Positions 54,299-63,400 of a stretch of 64,000 nucleotides of DNA are shown here, one piece after another. Each line of letters starts with the position of its first letter. The first letter of the stretch is position 1. The notes beneath the pieces are model-generated. The model did not search any database. It saw only the letters and a list, made by a program, of their open reading frames with translations, and was not told the DNA's origin. The stretch lies in the NCBI GenBank assembly GCA_944323475.1, contig CALUSQ010000002.1, positions 62,001-126,000 on the forward strand, in the 5' to 3' direction. Position numbers and translations under genes: made by a program. Origin of the DNA: Candidatus Gastranaerophilales bacterium. Lineage in GTDB: Bacteria > Cyanobacteriota > Vampirovibrionia > Gastranaerophilales > Gastranaerophilaceae.

Positions 54299-55206
54299 TG
54301 AATGTATTAAATCTTTTTAATAACTCTACACTAAGAGTAATTACTGGAATACTAATAGGGGTATTGGTTTTAACATGTGTTGTTACAGGTGGGATACCAT
54401 TAATGCTTTTAGTAATGTATATTGTATACATTGGTTCTAAGGAGTATGTTAGTATTTTAGAAAAAAAAGGATTCAGACCTTTTTTACATCTGATAATAAT
54501 TGCAGATATCTGTTTTGTAGTTTTAACAGCATTAAAAAGATTTGATCTCGTTCCTGTTGTACTAACACTTGGTACAATAGGTGCTTTTATACTAGTTCTG
54601 TGGAAAGGTAGACAACCGTATATTGCAAATGTTGCAACAACAATACTTGGTTTTATATATGGCGGATGGTTACCTTGTTATGTCATACTACTAAGACAAC
54701 TAAATCAAGATTCCCTCGGATTTTTCACAATCAAGATGAGTTCTGGTTTAGGATTTTTGGTTTTGTTATTCTTTACCATCTTGGTTACAGACGTAGGCGC
54801 ATATATATTTGGTTCAAAGTATGGAAAAACGCCATTGGCCCCTGTTGTTAGCCCCAAAAAAACAGTAGAAGGTTCAATTGGAGGCTCAGTGCTAGCAATA
54901 ATAGTGGCAATGTTTATCGGTTGGATAATTCATATTGAATGGTATCAATCATTGATTGCTGGTATATTAATTACAACATTTGCACAAATAGGAGACCTTG
55001 CTGAATCACTAATAAAACGTGATGCAGGTGTAAAAGATTCTGGCAACTCTCTACCTGGTCACGGTGGTTTTTTAGATAGAGCAGACAGTTATTTGTTTAG
55101 CACACCTGTAGCATATTTTTACTTTAATTACTTTGTTGTAAGTAATCAATTAACATTAGACTTTTTAACATTTGCCAGAAAGGCGTTGCATGCAGTCGGA
55201 CTGTAG
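54298..55206 (+). CDS. cdsA: Phosphatidate cytidylyltransferase
   Basis: The 302-residue polytopic membrane enzyme makes CDP-diacylglycerol, the precursor of phosphatidylglycerol and cardiolipin. The C-terminal CDS signature is present: VSPKKTVEGSIGGS, then GDLAESLIKRDAGVKDSGNSLPGHGGFLDRADS. The start is GTG overlapping the frr stop. The last 17 bases overlap rnc. Confidence 0.96.
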   Translation: MNVLNLFNNSTLRVITGILIGVLVLTCVVTGGIPLMLLVMYIVYIGSKEYVSILEKKGFRPFLHLIIIADICFVVLTALKRFDLVPVVLTLGTIGAFILVLWKGRQPYIANVATTILGFIYGGWLPCYVILLRQLNQDSLGFFTIKMSSGLGFLVLLFFTILVTDVGAYIFGSKYGKTPLAPVVSPKKTVEGSIGGSVLAIIVAMFIGWIIHIEWYQSLIAGILITTFAQIGDLAESLIKRDAGVKDSGNSLPGHGGFLDRADSYLFSTPVAYFYFNYFVVSNQLTLDFLTFARKALHAVGL

Positions 55207-55921
55207 TCATCAGAGTTTAAATAATTTTATAAAATCATTAGGTTTTTGCGAATTTTCTCAAGAACTGGTTAATATTGCATTTACGCATAGTTCATACACA
55301 AAAGAAAATAATTTACCTTATACAAAATGCTATGAAAGATTAGAGTTTTTGGGTGATGCTGTATTGAAAATGGCAACAACAGATTATTTGTACAAAACAT
55401 ATCCTGAAAAACAAGAAGGTGAATTAACAAAAATCAGAAGCGTTGTTGTGAGCGATGAAATATTACATAAAGTTGCAATAAACATAGGCATAGAACCGTT
55501 CATAAAAGTAAGTGAAGCTGAGAAAAAATGCGGTGGACAGAAACTTGAATCAATCCAAGCTTGTGTTATAGAAGCAATGTTTGGGGCATTATACCTGTCA
55601 TCTGATAAACAGAAATTAAATGAATTTATAATCAATAATTTGAAAATTTGGATTGAAGATGTAGAACAAAATAAAAGTGTCTATAATGCAAAAGCAATTC
55701 TTCAAGAATACACACAAGCGCAAAGTAAAGAAATTCCAATATATGAAACTATAGCAGAAATTGGAGCAGCACATGACAAAACATTCTGCGTAAGTGTAGT
55801 CTATAATAACAAATCTTTAGCAACAGCTACTGGAAAAACAAAAAAACAAGCTCAACAACTTGCAGCATATGAAGCTTGTAAAAAATTAAACTTAATAAAA
55901 GAGGAAAATGAAAATAAATGA
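55190..55921 (+). CDS. rnc: Ribonuclease III
   Basis: The 243-residue endonuclease cleaves double-stranded RNA in rRNA and mRNA processing. The catalytic signature CYERLEFLGDAVL is near residue 45, with the second acidic residue in EAMFGALY, and a dsRNA-binding domain in the last 70 residues (AKAILQEYTQAQSKEIP...). The frame extends to a TTG at 55172; AAAGG precedes the ATG at 55190, which is preferred. Its stop overlaps the rpe start by four bases. Confidence 0.96.
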   Translation: MQSDCSHQSLNNFIKSLGFCEFSQELVNIAFTHSSYTKENNLPYTKCYERLEFLGDAVLKMATTDYLYKTYPEKQEGELTKIRSVVVSDEILHKVAINIGIEPFIKVSEAEKKCGGQKLESIQACVIEAMFGALYLSSDKQKLNEFIINNLKIWIEDVEQNKSVYNAKAILQEYTQAQSKEIPIYETIAEIGAAHDKTFCVSVVYNNKSLATATGKTKKQAQQLAAYEACKKLNLIKEENENK

Positions 55922-56568
55922 GCGAAATAATAGTTTCACCATCAATTTTATCAGCAGACTTTGCTAACCTTGAAAATGAAGTAACAGAGTTAGAAAGAAG
56001 TGGAGCAGACTGGATTCATGTCGATGTCATGGACGGACATTTTGTTCCGAACATAACAATAGGTGCGCCTGTTGTAAAAGCAATAAAACCACATACAGAT
56101 ATTCCTCTTGACGTACATTTGATGATAGAAAATCCACAAAATTACATTGAAGATTTTGTTAATGCGGGCTCTGATATAATAACAATTCACTATGAAGCAA
56201 CAAAAGATTTGACAGAGGATGTAATCTCACATATAAAATCACACGATATTCTTGTCGGGTTATCAATAAAACCCAAAACAGCACCACAAGAAATATTAAA
56301 ATATCTTTTAATGGTAGACATGGTTTTAATAATGACTGTTGAACCTGGTTTTGGCGGTCAAGAATTTATGATGGACTGTGCACAAAAAATACCGGTAATA
56401 AGGCAAAATGCACCAGAAAATCTTATAATACAAGTTGATGGAGGTATAAACAACGAAACTGCGCAAATTTGTAAAGAGTTAGGAGCAAATTCACTGGTAG
56501 CAGGTTCATACATTTTTAAATCTACTGACAAAAAAGAAGCAATTAAATTACTGAAAAGCCAAAACTAA
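55918..56568 (+). CDS. rpe: Ribulose-phosphate 3-epimerase
   Basis: The 216-residue TIM-barrel enzyme interconverts ribulose-5-P and xylulose-5-P in the pentose phosphate pathway. Signatures are SPSILSADFANLE, HVDVMDGHFVPN, LDVHLMIE, the VEPGFGGQEF loop and QVDGGINNETA. Its stop and the stop of the convergent gcvPA share CTAA (56565-56568). Confidence 0.97.
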   Translation: MSEIIVSPSILSADFANLENEVTELERSGADWIHVDVMDGHFVPNITIGAPVVKAIKPHTDIPLDVHLMIENPQNYIEDFVNAGSDIITIHYEATKDLTEDVISHIKSHDILVGLSIKPKTAPQEILKYLLMVDMVLIMTVEPGFGGQEFMMDCAQKIPVIRQNAPENLIIQVDGGINNETAQICKELGANSLVAGSYIFKSTDKKEAIKLLKSQN

Positions 56569-57818
56569 ACAGCAAAATAAACATAATTATCAATTTCTTC
56601 ATCAGTATTCATTTCTGTAGCACAGACGAGTATTCTGTTATCATCTAGTTTAATACCGCCAAGAATATTGTTTTCTTTTAAATTAGCTAAAAACTCATCA
56701 GCATTATTTACTTTTAAAACAAACTCATTAAAAAAGTTATTTGATTGTAGTTGGAATCCTTTTTCTACAAGTTTTTTAGCTAACAAATGAGCATTGTAAT
56801 AACTTAACAATGCTACCTGCTTAAGCCCTGCTTCTCCCATCAAAGTAAAATACACTGTAGACTGGAGAGCTGTTAAAGCCTGATTTGAACAGATATTGCT
56901 TGTTGCTTTTTCTCTGCGAATATGTTGTTCTCTTGTCTGTAAAGTTAGACAAAATGCTTGTTCACCATTTTTATCTACGGTACGACCAACAATTCTACCC
57001 GGCATTTGCCTTTTATATGCATCACGGCAAGCAAAATATCCTGCATATGGTCCGCCAAAAGAAAGTAAATTTCCAACAGGTTGCAAATCTCCAACCATTA
57101 CATCACAAGCAGGTGGCTCTAATATAGAAAGAGAAATTAAATCACAACAACATACAAGCAAGGTTTTAGAATCCGTAATTTTTTCCTTTAAAAGTTCAAC
57201 GTCATGAATAGCACCGTAATAATCAGGAGTCTGAATAAGTACACAAGCTATATCACTATCAATTTGAGACAAATCATTTGAAATTTCAATTCCAAAAGCA
57301 TTAGCATAAGTTTTTATAACTTCTTGATATTGCGGGTTAACTCGCTTACAAACAAGAGCTTTTTTTCTGTTGGTAACTCTTGCTGACATAAGGACTGCCT
57401 CAGCACAAGCAGTTGCTGCATCATACATAGAAGCATTTGAAACATCCATATTAGTCAAGTTACAGATAATAGATTGATACTCATATATAGATTGAAGAGT
57501 ACCTTGTGAAATTTCTGCTTGATAAGGTGTATAAGCCGTATTGAACTCAAATCTTGAAGAAACTTGAGAAACTGCAGCGGGAATAAAACGTTTTGTTGCA
57601 CCACCACCAAGAAAAGAAGCATAATGAGTATTGTTATTTTGTGCAAGCTTTTTTATTGTTCTTGTAACTTCGAGCTCAGACATAGGAGTATCCAAGTTTA
57701 AACCATTAATCCTAATTTCATTAGGTATATTTCCATATAAATCGTCTAAAGAATTTATACCTATATCTTTAAGCATCAAATCACGTTCAGCGTTGGTATG
57801 TGCAACAAAATTATTCAT
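56565..57818 (-). CDS. gcvPA: Glycine dehydrogenase (decarboxylating) subunit 1
   Basis: The 417-residue protein is the N-terminal half of the split P protein of the glycine cleavage system, here in the two-subunit form. It has FLGGGATKRFIPAAV, FNTAYTPYQAEISQGTLQSIYEYQ and YDAATACAEAVLM. The PLP-binding subunit gcvPB is not adjacent. AAGGATA precedes the ATG. It is the last gene of the gcvT-gcvH-gcvPA run, and its end is convergent with rpe. Confidence 0.95.
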   Translation of the reverse strand: MNNFVAHTNAERDLMLKDIGINSLDDLYGNIPNEIRINGLNLDTPMSELEVTRTIKKLAQNNNTHYASFLGGGATKRFIPAAVSQVSSRFEFNTAYTPYQAEISQGTLQSIYEYQSIICNLTNMDVSNASMYDAATACAEAVLMSARVTNRKKALVCKRVNPQYQEVIKTYANAFGIEISNDLSQIDSDIACVLIQTPDYYGAIHDVELLKEKITDSKTLLVCCCDLISLSILEPPACDVMVGDLQPVGNLLSFGGPYAGYFACRDAYKRQMPGRIVGRTVDKNGEQAFCLTLQTREQHIRREKATSNICSNQALTALQSTVYFTLMGEAGLKQVALLSYYNAHLLAKKLVEKGFQLQSNNFFNEFVLKVNNADEFLANLKENNILGGIKLDDNRILVCATEMNTDEEIDNYVYFAV

Positions 57819-57829
57819 ATTTATCCTTA

Positions 57830-58213
57830 TTATTCAATTTCATCTTTGTAGTCAGAATATTCTAACAAATCGCCTGATTCAACAGCAGCATTATCGGCTT
57901 CAATTTTGACTAACCATCCTTCTTCAAATGGTGAATCATTTAGAATTTCCGGTGTTTCAGCAATTTTTTCATTAACTTCAACAATTTTGCCGCCAACAGG
58001 CATATAAATTTCAGAAGCAGCTTTTACAGATTCAACAGTAGCAAAAACTTCGCCTTTTGAATAACTAGAACCTACTTCCGGTAATTCTACAAATACAATA
58101 TCACCAAGTTGTTCTACTGCATAATCAGTCAAACCTATTGTATAAATAGAGTTATCACCTTCTAATAAATACTCATGACTTTTTGAACATAAAATACCAT
58201 CTGGCACCATCAT
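57830..58213 (-). CDS. gcvH: Glycine cleavage system H protein
   Basis: The 127-residue lipoyl carrier shuttles the aminomethyl group between P, T and L proteins. The lipoylated Lys lies in ATVESVKAASEIY, and VELPEVGSSYSKGEVFA is the preceding conserved segment. AGGAGAT precedes the ATG. Spacing is 11 bases to gcvPA and 21 bases from gcvT, so all three form an operon. Confidence 0.97.
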   Translation of the reverse strand: MMVPDGILCSKSHEYLLEGDNSIYTIGLTDYAVEQLGDIVFVELPEVGSSYSKGEVFATVESVKAASEIYMPVGGKIVEVNEKIAETPEILNDSPFEEGWLVKIEADNAAVESGDLLEYSDYKDEIE

Positions 58214-58234
58214 AACAATATCTCCTGTTATTAT

Positions 58235-59341
58235 CTAACTATTTTTATATCTTTTTTTGACAAAAGGCCTATTAACAACTTTGGCATTATATAGCTTGTT
58301 TCTTACCATAATTTGTATAACTGAATCTATATTAATATCATCCTTTGTATCAACATACCCCATCCCTATATTTTTATCCAAAGTTGGAGAGTAACCTCCA
58401 CTAGTTACAATACCAATTTTATGACCATCTTTGAATATTTCATATTCATGTCTTGGTATAGCCCTATCTATCATTTCAAAACCAACAAGCTTTCTGCTTG
58501 TACCGTTTTTTATTTGATTAATAATAATTGATTTACCATTATAGTCACATTCTTTGTTTTGAGGAACAGACCATTTTAAACCTGCTTCAATAGGTGTTGT
58601 TGTTTCATTCAAATCATTACCATAAAGCATTAACGCTGCTTCAAGCCTCAAAGTATCTCTAGCTCCAAGACCAATAGGTTTCAAATCATAGTTTTTGCCC
58701 AATTCCAATAAAAAAGACCAAATATTAACAGCATAATCATTTTTTAAAATAATCTCAAAACCATCCTCACCTGTATAACCAGTTCTGGAAAGGAGAATTG
58801 GAACATTATTTAAAATTGAATTTTTAATACTAAAAAATTCAGGTTGCTCTATATCTGAAATACCTGCAGCAGACAAAATATCAGAAGCTTTTTGACCTTG
58901 CAATGCAAGCATTGAATACTCAGCTGATTTATTTTCTAATAAAATATCAAATTCAGCAGCGTTATTTATAAACCAATTGTAATCTTTTTCAATATTAGCT
59001 GCATTAACTATAATCAAATATTCATTAGAACCTATATTATAAATAATTAAATCATCGACCAAACCTCCATTTTCATATGGAAGTTGACAATATACTGCCT
59101 TATTAAGCTCTAACTTTGAAATATCCTGAGGAACAATTTTTTGTAGAAAAGCTAAAGAATCATTTCCTGATACAAAGACCTGCCCCATATGAGATACATC
59201 AAAAAGACCTGCAAAATTTCTTACAGTTTTATGTTCATCAATAATACCTGAATATTGAACAGGCATATCCCATCCGCCAAATTCTACCATTTTGGCACCG
59301 AGTTTTATATGCTCATCATAAAGAACAGTTTTTTTCCCCAT
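58235..59341 (-). CDS. gcvT: Aminomethyltransferase (glycine cleavage T protein)
   Basis: The 368-residue protein transfers the methylene group to tetrahydrofolate. It starts KTVLYDEHIKLGAKMVEFGGWDMPVQYS, with GLFDVSHMGQ, the folate-site LSRTGYTGEDGFEI and the C-terminal barrel ending AKVVNRPFVK. It is the first gene of the gcv operon; no glycine riboswitch fold is seen in the 77 bases upstream. Confidence 0.96.
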   Translation of the reverse strand: MGKKTVLYDEHIKLGAKMVEFGGWDMPVQYSGIIDEHKTVRNFAGLFDVSHMGQVFVSGNDSLAFLQKIVPQDISKLELNKAVYCQLPYENGGLVDDLIIYNIGSNEYLIIVNAANIEKDYNWFINNAAEFDILLENKSAEYSMLALQGQKASDILSAAGISDIEQPEFFSIKNSILNNVPILLSRTGYTGEDGFEIILKNDYAVNIWSFLLELGKNYDLKPIGLGARDTLRLEAALMLYGNDLNETTTPIEAGLKWSVPQNKECDYNGKSIIINQIKNGTSRKLVGFEMIDRAIPRHEYEIFKDGHKIGIVTSGGYSPTLDKNIGMGYVDTKDDINIDSVIQIMVRNKLYNAKVVNRPFVKKRYKNS

Positions 59342-59418
59342 CGATGTTTATGATTCCTAAAAAATGTATTATTACTTTATTTTTAGATTATTTTAAAGCA
59401 CATGTCAAGAAATAAATA

Positions 59419-60318
59419 CTATATTTGGTTAAAAGTTTTAAAATGTGTTTTAACAAGATTTTTTAACTCATCTTTTGAAAATTTATCTTTAATTTCTTCA
59501 GCAGCTAATATAACTTTTTCTGATGCACCTTTAGGTATACTAACACCATATTTCACAGACATCTCACTTATCCATTTTAGAAATTGTTCCCTTGCCAATA
59601 TAGAAGCTGCAGCTACCGCAATATCACTTTCGGCTTTACACCTTTGCTCCAAATGAATACTTTTGCCAAGTTTCAAAAGCGCATTTTTAATAAGCTTTTC
59701 ATCACCAAATTTGTCAGAAAGAGCATACTTGCAGTCTTTTTTTTCTAAAATATTCTCAATAGCCCTAGCATGTCCCCACGCCAACAAATAATTTAGGTTC
59801 TTTAGCTTAGAATACAATTCGTTATATTTTGCAGGGCTGATTGTAACTACAGAAAAAGTACAATTATTTTTTATAATTGCTGCCAGTCTAGTTATATTTT
59901 TGTCATCAATTTTTTTACAGTCTTTTATACCTGATTTAACTAATATTTCAGAACTGTTTTCATCAACCATTACACTGGAAATAACAAGAGGTCCAAAGAA
60001 ATCTCCCTTACCAGATTCATCGACACCAATTCTCTCTTTAGGCGGTAATGAAAAATCACTGGTATGATTCTGGTCAAACAATTTATTTTGAATACTAATA
60101 TTTAGACCAACAATATCTTCTATTTTACTTACTAGAGAATCTATACTTGCACCTTGTACAAGAAGTTTACCGGTATTGTACAAAGTAGCAGAATAATCAG
60201 ATTTTTTATACCGCCACAACGCATTTTGTACTGGAACTAAAACTGCCCCGTCTTCTTCAAAAAACTTCTTCAACTTGTCTGCGTTTTCTATATTTATTTT
60301 ATTTGAATAACAATTCAT
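59419..60318 (-). CDS. rnhC: Ribonuclease HIII
   Basis: The 299-residue enzyme removes RNA from RNA-DNA hybrids. It has an N-terminal TBP-like substrate-binding domain (about 1-85), then the RNase HII/HIII catalytic core: Asp-Glu-Gly in RIGVDESGKGDFFGP, a further acidic residue in SDKFGDE, and CKAESDIAVAAASILAR. DESGKGD is the HIII rather than HII form. It is upstream of and on the same strand as gcvT, after 77 bases. Confidence 0.95.
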   Translation of the reverse strand: MNCYSNKINIENADKLKKFFEEDGAVLVPVQNALWRYKKSDYSATLYNTGKLLVQGASIDSLVSKIEDIVGLNISIQNKLFDQNHTSDFSLPPKERIGVDESGKGDFFGPLVISSVMVDENSSEILVKSGIKDCKKIDDKNITRLAAIIKNNCTFSVVTISPAKYNELYSKLKNLNYLLAWGHARAIENILEKKDCKYALSDKFGDEKLIKNALLKLGKSIHLEQRCKAESDIAVAAASILAREQFLKWISEMSVKYGVSIPKGASEKVILAAEEIKDKFSKDELKNLVKTHFKTFNQI

Positions 60319-60421
60319 AACACCAACTCAAATATCATGATTTTATGAATAATATATCATAATAATGACACACTATATAAAATATAATATAATTAACATA
60401 GGATTTGGGTTGCAAAATATT

Positions 60422-63400
60422 ATGAAATTCTCATATAAAAATATTTTTGTATTTTTAAAGAAATTTTTCTTATCAATTTTGGTAATTGTTTTATTAACAT
60501 ACATTGCGATATATCTTTTATTGCCATTTCTGTTAAATAGAAATGACTACTCACAAAAAATAACAGAAACAGTAAAAAACCAAACAGGATTAGTCTTAAT
60601 AATAAAAAATTATAAAATTAATGTTTCACCAAAATTAGAAATTACAATAAAAGCTGATGAAATAAATCTATTTTATCCAGACAAAAAACAGATTTTAAGC
60701 ATAAATAAAGGTGAATTTAACGTTTCATCACTGTATTTGTTAAAAAAAGAAATTAAAATTAACAAAATAAAAGCCGATAAATTTCAATTCTCAACAAAAT
60801 TATTGAAAGATAACCAAACATCTATACAAGCATATATTGAAAAAAATATAAAAAATAAAGATAAAACATTTACACTTTCAAAAAATACTCCCAAAATAGA
60901 TATTGCCAATTACATTATAAAAATAAAAGATGAAGAAAGCGGACAAAAATTTAAAATAAAAGGAAAAGATTTTAAACTTATTCAAAATCTGGATTATAGA
61001 TATCTGTCATTAAGTTCTAATGGAGAATTTTACTGCTTTGACAAAAAATACGTAACATACACACTAAAATTAGCTATACCAAAATCAATATTTGATGAAG
61101 TAAACACAAAACTATTTGACATACCTTTCAACAATTTTTATAAACAAAACTTTTATGCTGATTTAAAATCAGATTTAAAAATACATACAAAAAACAATCA
61201 ATTTGACTATGTAAGTGGAGAAACAAATATTGATAATTTCTCAATTGAATTAGGTAATACAAAGCTTCCTCCTAGTTATTTTCATATAAAAACAGATAAA
61301 GGTTTTGCATTTATAACATCAAAGTTTTATACAAACATCGATGAATTAACAAATATAAAAGCAATAATAAAAGTCAAAAAACCTTATGAAATTGAAATGG
61401 AATGTAATTGTCCAAAAGCAGATATTACAAATTTACAAAAATTGTCGTCATCAGTCTTAGATTTATTGAAAATAAAGAACAACATAATAGAATTTAATGC
61501 CAAAGGCTCAATTAGTGCTGATTTTTCAATAAAAAGCGATTTCAAAAAATTAAAATCTAATGGATCATTAAAAATAGAGAATGCCCAAATATCACACAAA
61601 AAAGTACCATTGGTCTTTTCAGACATAAATGCACTAATAGACTTTTCAAACAATTCAATAAAAATCAAACAATCTAATTTATTAATAAACTCTCAACCTG
61701 TAAAAATAACCGGCACTGTTTGTCCTGATGCGACAGGAGATATTGAAATCTCAGCTAATAATTTAGATTTAAAAAATATTATAAAAGCATTTCCAACAAT
61801 AGGACTTCCTAAAAATATTGCTATAATGTCTGGGAAACTATCTTTTTTAGGGAAAATTAAAGGTAAATTAGCAAATGCATCACCACAAATCAACAGCAAT
61901 ATATCCAATTTTGCAGCTATCGACATAAACAGCAAAACAAAAATTGCAATTAATAATATCATACTAAACACAACAATAGAAAAACAAAAACTGAAAGGGA
62001 ATATAAAACTCAAAAAAACAAGTTTTATTCTACAAAATATTTCTAACATTTACAGTACTTTAACTTCTGAAAATACAAGCATAGATTTTGACAACAAAAA
62101 CATAAAAATATTACCTGCAAAATTTACTACAGGCAAAGCCAATATGACATTGCATGGAGATATAAAAAACTACAACACAACTCCAGAAGCGACTATTAAT
62201 GCAAGTGGAACAATAAATACAGATTTTCTCAAATCTATAATAAATCAATATTCAAATAGAACAATTGTTTATAACAAAGGATACATTCCATTTCAAACAG
62301 AAATAAAATCAAAACAAAATCAAACATTCATTGACGCGAAATTTCTTGCAAACAACAATAATTATATTACACCTGTTTTTGTTAACAGCTATTCATCAAC
62401 AAACACACTTACACATTCAATTATAAGAATTGATAAAAACAATATAGATTCATTGGACATATCCCTATATTATGCTCCAAATCTAAACAATCTAAAAAAT
62501 AATGTAAATACATTTAAATTAAAAAAATCTATAGCATTTAAAGGTAAAATTAACAATTACTTAAAAAGTCCAAATTTTGAAAACATAAAACTTCAGACAT
62601 TGAATCCATTAAATATTACAATACCGCAAATAAATGATTCAAAAGCAGATATCAATACAGATTTAACAATAAATGGAAACATAGAAAAACCAATAATAAC
62701 AGGAATAATAAATGCAACAAATATAGATATACCGCTGTATTTTATAAAAATACAAAATGCAATAATCAATATGTCGCAAAATAGCATAACAACACAAATT
62801 AATAGTATAAAATTAAGAAATACACTCGTTAATGCGGAAGTAAACATCCCCCAAGACTTTCTAAAAACAAATAGAATTAATAATTTAAAAATTGATATCG
62901 GATATGCAGATATGGAATATCTTATGCCGTTATTACAAATTTTAGGACAATCAAAATACGCGCCCGGAGTAGATTTTCCATATACAATAATATCAGGAAA
63001 AATAAATATTAAAACATTTAAAAATGGTGTTCTAAAAGCAGAAAACGTAACATCAGATTTATGTTCAAAACCCAATATTCTCTATTTTAAAAATTTATAT
63101 GCAAATGCCTACGGAGGGAAAGCCGCAGGAAAAGTAACATACAATATTCCATATTCATCCATACACGCTCAAATCCAAGGCAGAGGTATGAATGCAGAAG
63201 CAGCAGCAAAAGACTTTATGCCACAAGAACAACAAATATCAGGCAGACTTAATTTTGATGCAGATATAATAATGTTTGGTAATACACCTGAGCAACAAAC
63301 AAAAACATTGAAAGGCAGAGCAGATGTGTTGATTCAACAAGGGCATCTTGGTCAACTCGGCAGATTTGAACATTTTCTATATGCACAAAACTTACTATCA

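Noticed and set aside
59342-59418. Glycine riboswitch upstream of gcvT
   Set aside because: The 77-base AT-rich gap has no tandem aptamer structure and is too short.
62593-63075. Reverse frames inside the AsmA-like gene
   Set aside because: They lie within an uninterrupted 1193-codon forward frame with clear family features.
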